In this document: one piece after another, positions 45,717-55,167 of the stretch | Position numbering within the stretch: position 1 is the first letter of the stretch | Layout of the letters: each line of letters starts with the position of its first letter | Assembly (NCBI GenBank): GCA_942486035.1 | Contig: CALNXK010000516.1 | Span: forward strand, 40,001 to 104,000 | DNA length: 64,000 nucleotides | Direction: 5' to 3' | Source of the DNA: Porites lobata | Taxonomy: Eukaryota > Cnidaria > Anthozoa > Scleractinia > Poritidae | Notes under the pieces: generated by a model | What the model was told of the DNA's origin: nothing | Seen by the model: only the letters and a program-made list of their open reading frames with translations | The model's database searches: none | Position numbers and translations under genes: made by a program

Positions 45717-47467
45717 ATGAATTTTCTTGTGGGAAAAGAAGCTGATTTTGAGTGCTCCTTCCATTGCAATGACGATTGTCAACTGGAAAATGGTGAGTTA
45801 ACTAGGTTTGGACAAATTTATTGAAAAGCGTTCCTATGGCAAGCGAGGGGGAAAAGAGGGAGAAATTAGGGTAAATTTCCTTGTAATCACGTTAATAGGG
45901 ACAACCTAGCAAAGCGGGCCACTCACAAAAAGAATGCATTTTAAGAAAAAGTTTGGTTTCAGAGCAGGTTGAGTCACCAATAAATTCATTTCCTTGAAAT
46001 AAAGAATATGAACATGAAATTCATACCTTATTATAGGAAATTAACGATGTACTTTATTAACGCAATTTTAATGCATCTTAATTTTATCGATGTTGATTTA
46101 AATCACACTATTTTACATCATTGTTGTTTTACACCACCTTTATTTCAATAACAAAACCTCGTCTGCTCATATTTCCTCTATCAACGCCTCGGAGTCACTA
46201 TCTGACAGTTCTTCTTTAAGAATTGAGTTCAAAATGCATGTCTTTTGACTGGTCTTCGTATTGATCCGTTTCCCCGAGGGGATAGCTAACTTCGTCAGTC
46301 TTTCTTCTTAAGATTTCCATTTACGTTTATTTGTGTTTTTTCCTTTAGATATGCATGCCAAGAACTTTGTATTGCAGCAAATTCGCGAAAAATAAAGTTA
46401 GGGCACATTGTTTTCGAAATTCCGCGTTAATTTGATGTATGTAAACCTAACTTTTGGAAAATTCGCGTTAATTTTGTGCAACGTAAATTTTCTTCGCATT
46501 GTCAACGTGCATCGTTAATTTCCTATAATAAGGTATATAGGAATTCTGGGATGCAGTATCAAATGTAAAGAAGATATTAGGAGTTACGGACGCAACTTTT
46601 GCAGTTGCGAAAAGAAAGCATGAAAGAAAATTCACGTTGGTACGGGATTCAACCCCTCAGGGTCCATTGTTTAAACGAAAACTAATTTAGACCGCGGTTT
46701 AGGAAATCTTTGGACCTCCAGATCTGTTTCCGTTGACTTAAGCCGCGTAATGACGGCTTTGTGAAGGTTTAACTTTAATTCGACGATGCTTATGTCCTCT
46801 TTTATTCCTTTGTGATTTTGTTCTAGTAAAAAGGTTTTTTTTTTTACTCCAATAATATGAACCGCTTAATACAGACATCCCGTTAATACGGACACCCTCT
46901 GTGATGCCTTCAGTGTCTATCAACGGGGCTTGACCGTAGCAGGCATATTGTTGTTGTTGTTGTTGTTGTTTAGTTCAGTGTTCAAATCCTCAATTAAAAG
47001 CACCGCAAAACAACGTCAGTGGACTAACTTTTAATCTCAATTACCTCGAAGGATTGGTGGACAAAATGTTGAAAACCCGGTCCCAGCTGCTCGAGTTCAT
47101 TCTCAACATGTTGTCCAATCCTTGGTTCTCTTCAATTATGTCCTGGGAGGGGATGGACGGGCAGTTCACTATCATACGCCCTGAACAAGCGGCAAAGCTG
47201 TGGGGAGAAAGGAATGGCCGAAGAAACATGACCTACCAAAAGTTCAGTCGGGCACTACGTTATTACTACCACAAGAAAGTGTTGACCAAGATTAGAGGCC
47301 AAAAATACACGTACAAGTTCAACTTTCAAGAGCTTGAGCGACAGTATGGATATAGAGGTATATCATCTGTCACTTTGCATCAATCTACTGGAAACAACCG
47401 CTTCAGGATCCCACCTTTTATTCCAGCAATTCAATTCAGTTCCATGGTGAGGTTCATTCCACACTAA
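45717..47467 (+). CDS. ETS-domain transcription factor, tandem copy 2
   Basis: Exons 45717-45792 (25 codons plus one base: MNFLVGKEADFECSFHCNDD, then CQLEN) and 47052-47467, giving 163 aa. The ETS domain matches copy 1 with few changes: WEGMDGQ, AAKLWGERNGRR, MTYQKFSRALRYYYHKK and KIRGQKYTYKFNFQ. The recognition-helix arginines are intact. The donor is GTGAGT and the acceptor follows ttacctcgaag. The intron (1259 bp against 600 in copy 1) is enlarged by a MITE at 46023-46536 and a SINE fragment. The tail (SVTLHQSTGNNRFRIPPF) diverges fully from copy 1. Several ETS residues (K in AAKLW and in TYQKF) look more canonical here than in copy 1. Confidence 0.8.
46023..46536. mobile_element. MITE in the intron of ETS gene 2
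   Basis: The left end ataccttattataggaaatt and its exact inverse (aatttcctataataaggtat) at the right end define a 514-bp element; arms extend to acgatg/catcgt. It is absent from the copy 1 intron, so it inserted after the ETS duplication or was lost from copy 1. Confidence 0.8.
46598..46660. mobile_element. SINE fragment
   Basis: gcagttgcgaaaagaaagca followed by ggtacgggattcaacccc matches the body and B-box side of the SINE at 30099-30338. The rest is missing. Confidence 0.5.
46924..47383. repeat. High-identity tract shared by the two ETS genes (copy 2)
   Basis: Counterpart of 43840-44298. It differs by a few substitutions and a slightly different ttg-triplet run at about 46948. Before it (ttcagtgtctatcaa) and after it (the codons following catca) the copies no longer align well. 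Confidence 0.75.
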
Positions 47468-48740
47468 ATACATGGCGGGCCTGTCGAGTACTTTTCTCAT
47501 TCACACTTCTTCGAGGGTCTGAATGGGGTTAATATGGGGGTTAATAAGTTAATATGAATCATTAACTTATTAACTGCATGAGATTTACCGACAACCGACA
47601 AAGATCAAAAAACGTGTTAATAGGGAGCTCAAGGAACCACCAAATAACATCGAAGAAAACGTCACTTAAAACATCTACTTGCGTTTTTTCTCACTTTTCT
47701 GCGTATTTCAGAAGTCTGATATTAACGAGGTAACAGTGTATGGTTTGAATCAATTAAGAATGCTAAAGTACAGTGGAAGATTATTCAGGGGACACCCTCG
47801 TTTACCAAGGGAAATGTCCCATGAATAGAGGTTGTGCTGGTTTTTTTTTTACAATTAACCAACAAATAAAATATATTTTTTTATATTCAATGCCTCGGAA
47901 TCTGCTGCAGACATTATTTCAAACAGCTAGATGTATACAAAAAACTATCATTGACTTATTTATGCGATAATTACATTGTGTTGAATTTCCACAAGGGCAG
48001 TACACCGATTTAAGGGAGATGCTGTGAAATCTGTCACCATTGTGACAAGTGTACACTTTCCAACCCTTCTTGTGGTCAGCCACGTTCTCAGTGTTAAGAT
48101 GTCCTCTGAATAGAGGTTAAACCCGGGTTTTGGGAACCAAAAGTAGTGTTCCCTTCCCATGAATAGTGCGTGGTTTCCCTTCAAAAGAGGTCACAAAAAC
48201 AAAAGATTATGAGAACATTTTCCTCGTTTTTTTCTGTTGTTTCTCTTGTGTTTATAGGACGTTAAGACTCTATATTTTTTACTTGATAATGACGTCCGAG
48301 AACCTCGAAACATCGTGTATTTTTTAACTTTTATAAAAATTTCTTAAATGTTTTAAGAAACGTTTTTACGCAATTTTTTATAGCTAAACCTCTAAAAAAG
48401 TGGCTCCCTTTTGCACATTTTTCCGGGACCAAAATTTGGGTCCCTTGAAAAAAAGTGTCCCAAGGCGGTTCCCCTTTACCACCCGAAAGAGCAACCCCTT
48501 CCCCTCTTTCCCCACCCCTGTATCTAAAAGGGTTTCGCGATGTAACATACATGTTAAACTTTTGCTTTGCCCTGTTTCTCCGAACTGCTTGTTTGATATG
48601 GTGGCTAATAGTTCAGTTAAATATTTAAGATTGTGTAAATGATTACTATCTTGTAAGATGGTAGGAAGAATAAACAAATCAACTCTTACACTTCTTACAA
48701 AGTATTTGCTTGTGTTGACAAAATATAGGTTTTATTAACG
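47468..48740. other. Intergenic repeat-rich stretch
   Basis: A hairpin at about 47540-47575 (ttaataagttaat and attaacttattaa) is visible. Sequence with tcccatgaatagaggtt words at 47800-48190 and a gtcccttgaaaaaaagtgtc block at 48390-48540 look like dispersed repeats. No gene is supported. Confidence 0.4.
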
Positions 48741-49109
48741 TTAAGGTGGCTCGACCCAGTATTTTTGTAGGTGTAATTTCCATCCTCGAATCTCTTAGAC
48801 TGAAACAAACTTATCTTTATTGTAAAACCTTTATAACACATGTATTGCACACAGACTAAATTTGATTATGATATTATTTTTAGGGTGATCGGAATATCAC
48901 GTGACAATGACGTCACAATAGTTTCGGCTCTAAGTCGAATTGCAGCCCTTACCAGCATTTTCTTCAGAAATGCTTAACGCTACAGATACTTTGGGTGCTT
49001 GTCTTCTGCTGTGCAAAGTTTCACAAAAATTAACCTATAAGAGGAATTTCGAGAAATCTTGAAATTTCAACAAAAAGGGCATAATATATTCGTGAATTGA
49101 AGACTGGAC
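48741..49109. mobile_element. Possible remnant of the TTAA-GGTGGCTCGAC family
   Basis: Starts ttaaggtggctcgacccag, like the termini of the palindrome at 50259-52136, but no inverted right end precedes the next copy at 49110. Confidence 0.4.
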
Positions 49110-49319
49110 TTAAGGTGGCTCGACTGGATTTTTTTAGGGCGATACCTCCCAAGTTTGAGCCTTAACTACGTCGGCATGAGTAAAGATATCGGAAAAAGGT
49201 TACCACAACTGTATTACATAAAGATGAAAATTTCTTAAGATCTGGGTTTTATTGCAATCGGAGTCGCCATGGCAACGTAATGACGCCATTACGTTTTTCG
49301 TTTATCCTTGTGTTTCTTT
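49110..49319. mobile_element. Truncated copy of the TTAA palindrome family
   Basis: From ttaaggtggctcgactgg to ccttgtgtttcttt this is almost identical to the first 210 bp of the large palindrome at 50259. It stops exactly where the TIR element at 49320 begins, so it was probably interrupted or cut by that element. Confidence 0.7.
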
Positions 49320-50253
49320 GCCTGCGTGCAGACGTCTCCTATTTCCTTTGTTGCACGCGGAAAAGGGACGTCTGCGTAACGCCGTCGCTAATCGTGTTCC
49401 AGCGTCCCGCTGGCAGGGTATTCTATTTCGCATAAATTGTGAAATAATATCCGGTTAGAAATAAGAGTTGACAGGCCAAACAAAACATCATAAGCTCGTG
49501 ATACGTTCGAAACGTGACCTTGAGAGTCTGCTTGAACAGAGGTTTTTCTTCTTTTCTCTCTCGCGCGAAGATTACTAGCACTACACAGTGCATGTAGCAT
49601 TCTAACCTTTGAGTCTTACATTTAGAGGTCATGAAGCAGGTTTGTTACATGCATACTGAGTAATCATTTCCTGTGGTTTATGCTTCTGTGGGTGTTCCCG
49701 ATAGGATTTGATTTCAGATGCAGTTGTAAAGTGTTTAAATTTTCTTGACCTCTGTTTGTTACGGCTAAATAAAGATTTTAGTTTCTTTGGCTGGCTTTCT
49801 CCGAAATGCCTGCCTGGTGCGAAGTCCTTGCCGCTTTTGTAGTTTTCTCAGACACTGTTTACAAATATGATGTGATGTGTCATGCACAGTAAATTGTAAA
49901 GAAATAATTTCCTCGTACACGTTAAATTTTCCGCGTCCCCGCACAAGATTTCGATCGCTCTGCTTTTCGATCGACGAAAAACACAGCACACAATCGCTCA
50001 TGTTTTAATTTGTTTTGGTTAGAAAACCTTGCTTACATAAATCATTTAAATCACCGCATACATTATCAGACCACATTCGATAACAACCAATCAGCGTTAA
50101 GTCAAACAATGCGCACTGTGTGTCAGCCTATCGCAGCGTGTTCCCAAGATCTTGGGAACCCAGCAGGACGCTGGAACACGATTAGCGACGGCGTTACGCA
50201 GACGTCCCTTTTCCGCGTGCAACAAAGGAAATAGGAGACGTCTGCACGCAGGC
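49320..50253. mobile_element. TIR element with about 100-bp arms carrying an ORF
   Basis: The left end gcctgcgtgcagacgtctcc is inverted as ggagacgtctgcacgcaggc at the right end, and complementarity continues for about 100 bp (gttgcacgcggaaaagggac, aatcgtgttccagcgtcc). The interior holds the minus-strand frame at 49765-50001. Long arms and a non-transposase cargo resemble Pack-type (MULE-like) elements, but I find no target duplication. The class is therefore unassigned. Confidence 0.65.
49765..50001 (-). CDS. 78-aa zinc-knuckle-like ORF inside a TIR element
   Basis: The frame reads MSDCVLCFSSIEKQ, then RNLVRGRGKFNVYEEI and HHICKQCLRKLQKRQGL, to a stop after KETKIFI. Paired cysteines at CVLC and CKQC, about 47 residues apart, make a C2-C2 zinc-binding pattern loosely like N-terminal zinc-associated domains. 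It resembles a first exon found repeatedly in cnidarian repeat-associated genes (from memory, not checked). The last 15 or so residues may be read-through past a splice donor. It may be a captured host exon or a relic of the element's own gene. Confidence 0.4.
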   Translation of the reverse strand: MSDCVLCFSSIEKQSDRNLVRGRGKFNVYEEIISLQFTVHDTSHHICKQCLRKLQKRQGLRTRQAFRRKPAKETKIFI

Positions 50254-50258
50254 GGTGG

Positions 50259-52136
50259 TTAAGGTGGCTCGACTGGATTTTTTTAGGGCGATACCTCCCA
50301 AGTTTGAGCCTTAACTACGTCGGCATGAGTAAAGATATCGAAAAAAGGTTACCACAACTGTATTACATAAAGATGAAAATTTCTTAAGATCTGGGTTTTA
50401 TTGCAATCAGAGTCGCCATGGCAACGTAATGATGCCATTACGTTTTTCATTTATCCTTGTGTTTCTCTGTACCAGGAGTTTTTTGAAGAAATCGCTTAAG
50501 GGAGTATGTACCTGCCATAATTGCCTCCATTATGGCAAAGAAATTCTATGAGAGCGTTTTCGAAATATTTTGAAATACACTTTTAAGAATCATAAAAACA
50601 GTGAAATAGCATGCTAGCCGCTCAATTCGCTAATATATTAAGAAAATGATAAGCTTTGGGAACGCGGCATCATCTCATAGTGGATTGATTCCATTGAAAA
50701 CTGCATACAAAAAGGGGAATTGCTCTGGGCGATCGCGGTAAGAAGAATTTTATTAACTTGCATTCAGCTGCTTTTGATACAGTTTTGGAGGTAATTTGGT
50801 CCATGCCTAAAAATTTCGCATTTTTCAAAAACCGCTCGATAAATTTTTTTTATAAACTCGACAATTCCGAGATCAATCGTCAAAAATATTCCTGCAAGTT
50901 TTAAGAACATTGAAAAAAAGGGAAGGCTTTTAAATAGGGCCTCAAATATAGCCAATTTTTCCCCAGATTTTGTGTTTACAAGTGAGCGTCCTCATTATTC
51001 ACTGGCATTGTTTTCAAGTTTCATATACACGTGCACATTTAGCAAAAAGATAGAATTTGCATCAAAAAGGACCCTCGGTTAAATCTTCGGGATATGCTAA
51101 TTACCGGGTAAAGAGGTTAGTGATACATTATAACATCAGAGCAACTCTTTGTGAGAGTTTCTGTGATGTTATAACCCGAGTAAGATAATTAAGTATTGCA
51201 TCCTACACGATGAGCCGAGACGTTCACCGTTTCGGCTCTCACTGCTATCTGTGACGACAAGCCAATTATCAGCATATACTGGATATTTCTTCGGAAAGTA
51301 ATCGAGAGTTCTTTTTGATGCAAATTTATATTTTTTGCTGGTTGTGCACGTGCATATGAAACTTGAAAACAATGCCAGTGAATAATGAAGACGCTCACTT
51401 GTAAACACAAAATCTGGGGGGAAAATTGGTTATGTTTGAGTCCCTTTTTAAAAGTCTTCCCTGTTTTCAATGTTCTTGAAACTTGCAGGGAATATTTCTT
51501 GACAATTGATCTCGGAATTGTCGAATTTATAAAAAAATTTATAGAGCGGTTTTTGGAAAAATGCGAAATTCTTAGGCATGGACCAAATTACCTCCAAAAA
51601 CTGTATCAAAAGCAGCTGAATGCAAGTTAATAAAATTCTTCTTACTCGCGATCGCCCAGAGCAATTCCCCTCTTTTTTTGTATGCAGTTTTCAATGGAAT
51701 CAATCCACTATGAGATGAAGCCGCGTTCCCAAAGCTTATCATTTTCTTAATATATTAGCGAATTGAGCGGCTAGCATGCTATTTCACTGTTTTTATGATT
51801 CTTAAAAGTGTATTTCAAAATATTTCGAAAACGCTCTCATAGAATTTCTTTAAACTTTGCCATAATGGAGGCAATTATGGCAGGTACATACTCCCTTAAG
51901 CGATTTCTTCAGAAAACTCCTGGTACAGAGAAACACAAGGATAAATGAAAAACGTAATGGCATCATTACGTTGCCATGGCGACTCCGATTGCAATAAAAC
52001 CCAGATCTTAAGAAATTTTCATCTTTATGTAATACAGTTGTGGTAACCTTTTTTCGATATCTTTACTCATGCCGACGTAGTTAATGCTCAAACTTGGGAG
52101 GTATCAACCCCAAAAAATCCAGTCGAGTCACCTTAA
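50259..52136. mobile_element. 1.88-kb giant palindrome bounded by TTAA
   Basis: The left arm, about 50259-51078, and the right arm, about 51303-52136, are inverted copies at high identity; the spacer is about 225 bp and contains a smaller hairpin (ttataacatcagag with ctgtgatgttataa). Both termini read TTAA-GGTGGCTCGAC inward (right end gtcgagtcaccttaa). Related left ends at 48741 and 49110 also start at TTAA. TTAA targets are typical of piggyBac and some Kolobok elements. No transposase is encoded, so this is a fold-back, non-autonomous element. Confidence 0.8.
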
Positions 52137-52816
52137 TGCAGACAAATTTGCTACTTTTTCTCTTTTTTTCCGAAATATTTTTATCACCCATCCATTCTAT
52201 ACATGACCCTCATACAGTCTACAGCCGGCTAAACGCAAGCAGACTTGCGCGATTTCGAAAAACACGAAAACATGTAAATCAAAAAATTTTGTAATTTCAA
52301 AGGCTACTTTGACGACAACAGTGACTCAACTCAAAACTCGTAACTAAAAAACAATCGGACATTTAATGTTTTTAATCACATTATTAGCCTTGCAAATTGT
52401 TCTTGACTTAAACCTAAATATAATATCAGTAACGTCTTAACAGGCCTGATTACTAACGCCAGGTTCCTGAACCAAACGGAGCTCGTAAAAACAAATAAAA
52501 TGACCGCAGAATCGCGAAGTTAAAGGGAATACTTTAAACCTTATTTCGTCCAGCATGAGGTTTGCTTTTATGATTAAGAAGATAAATTTTAATTGTACTG
52601 TAATTTGAAGTCAATTTTCACAACTGTTCCTGTATTTTTTTTGTATTAAAAATGTGCTTGTCCTAAGGACAAGTTATATCAAAGGTTTACTTGTCCGAAC
52701 TAAATTTTTACCTGTCCCGGACAATCGGACATAGGTTTCTGAAGAATTGCTCATGTACAATGCCAATATATTTACAAAGAATTTTACTGTAAAAAGAAAG
52801 CTTTCTCAGCTAGTAA
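52137..52816. other. Gene-free stretch downstream of TBC1D31
   Basis: This should contain the TBC1D31 3' UTR on the minus strand. I do not see a clean AATAAA close to the stop. No other feature is supported. Confidence 0.4.
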
Positions 52817-54999
52817 TCATTGTTGGGTATGTCCTATAAAGTCCGGTGCTCGTTGCTGTCTTCTGGCTGCTAGTCGCTTTCTAAGATCTCGGACCTCGGC
52901 CATAAGTTCAAGTTCACGCTTTTCAAACGTTTCCCGCTGGCGTTCAACCGACGGTTCTGAAAGACCAAAGCGAGGATAAAACGTTTCGTTACGAAAAGAT
53001 CAACACTTGAGCTTACCAATTAAAAGCACAAGAGAAACACTTAAAGAATTTTAGTCCTAAAAGGATGGCTTTGCAAAAATACTTCACTACATGTACTACA
53101 CCTCTTTGTTTCCAAAGTTATGTACGATCGATTTGCATCATAAATAACGATTTTACTCGCTTTGTCTGAAGTCTCTAAACGTTACAGTAAATACAGGTTG
53201 AACGATGCGCCAATTCGCAATTCGCGATTCCGTATTTCTTCAGTTTTTTACCTTAAGGTTTTTTAATCCAATATAAAAAGATTTGGCGACGTTAGGAGTA
53301 CTAAAAATTTCCATTGCACGTTACTTATAACTAGTACTCACCTTGAGAACTGATCGGAGTTCCACTCGTCTCGTCCCAGTCCGTAGTTGAGCTACTGTCC
53401 GTGTTACTGGGTTGGATAGCACTTAAAGGTCTCCTAGGCTCCACGGGAACTTGACGAATGTCCCTCAGGCGTGCTAGGTTAAAGACACTGGATCATTATA
53501 CGTTTCTAGGAAACTGCCCACCTACCCCTCCCCTAAGACAACATTAGCACTTACTTTTCACCTCGGGCAAAATGTTGACTTAGGGGAGGGGTAGGTGCGC
53601 AGTTTCCGAGAAATGTATGATAATCCAAGACATTCAGGGCTATTAGAAATAACGGCCCTCGGTTAGTAGCTAGCCACTTCTTCGCCGGTTGTTTCACGTT
53701 ATGGGTGTGAAATACAGTAGCAAACTATTTTCAAAACGTCGGCGAGTGTCTTATCTGTGGGCCTGCAAGTGCCCCCCTCCCCCCAAATTTTGCATAAACT
53801 ATTGGTTTCATATCCTCTTGGCAGCACTGCATATTCCCAAAAGCATTTGAAAACTAATGCAAAATTTGGGCTGCAAAAAGAGTGTGAGTGTACGGCGGGG
53901 GATTCGAAAATAGTCTATCCAAGTTTGCCCATAAGGCCGCCCCTTACGATACAACTTTGTAGTATGTAAGTGCGACGTGTCTGATAAAGCCTAAGATTTG
54001 GATTGCGTATAAAAGGAAACTATGACACTTAAAAGCCAGTGTTACAATTCATTAATGCGATAGACTGGCACGCTGATTGCCAGCATAACGCATGCAGGTT
54101 ACTCTAGGAACAACTGCCTTCTGGGGTACCTTTAACTAACTGCACGCTTAGCTAACCTGAGATCAGGCCCAATTTTAGCAGTTCTCATACATTCTCTCTA
54201 ACGGCCAGCGCTAAAACTGGGCTCTCATTTCGTTTCGCCATGCCCGCCGGAATGTAATTTTTAAAGCGAAACGAAAATAGAGCCTGATCTCAGGTTACGC
54301 TTAGCTAGCTGTACTTACAGAAGGACTCTGAATCATCACTTGTTGTGGTGTAATCCCGCTGTAAAGCGTTCAGTAGATTCATGCGCCTCCTGTCCTCTTC
54401 AGCAGTTAGAGCTTTCTGCTGTCTCAGCTCAGACTGTTTGGTGGCGACTGTGTCATTCTACAAGGGATTTTACGATAGCCTGCATGAGTATCAGACGTTT
54501 CTGGGTAGAAAGGAGAGGAAAGAAGCGACAAAGGGAAACAGCTTCTCTTCCCCACGCTCCCGCCGCTTAAATCTCCCTTCCCTAACCCCTAAGGGATATC
54601 TGGTACTCAGGCTAGGTAATCGATGAAACACGTGACCTAAATTAAGATAGATTTATCGTGCGAATTAGCTCCACTAAGCAGCAAGTCAATGAAAAATAAT
54701 TCAATCGAACGTAGGAACGAGCACTGTTTGACTACCCACCTCTTTATTCCGCAGCTCATGAACAAGTGATTGAATTTCGTTCTCTCTTTCCTTGTTCTCC
54801 AAAACTTGCTGAGCAACCTGAGGTAACATAAACAAACAAACAATTAATAAATAACTTGAAGCATGTAGGTTGAAAAAAAATCTCACTCGCTCTCCACAGA
54901 GAAACCGCGGGTTTACCTCGGTGTTAGTATAAGTAATAGCATGATTTGTAGTGATATTTGGCATAAATATCACAAGTGATGTTTCGAAATTGTTATACG

Positions 55000-55032
<33 letters not shown>

Positions 55033-55050
55033 AGAGAATTTTGAAATATT

Positions 55051-55083
<33 letters not shown>

Positions 55084-55134
55084 ATCAAGCTATTATTTGT
55101 TTATACTACTACCCGCAAAAGGTTTGTAATTTTC

Positions 55135-55167
<33 letters not shown>

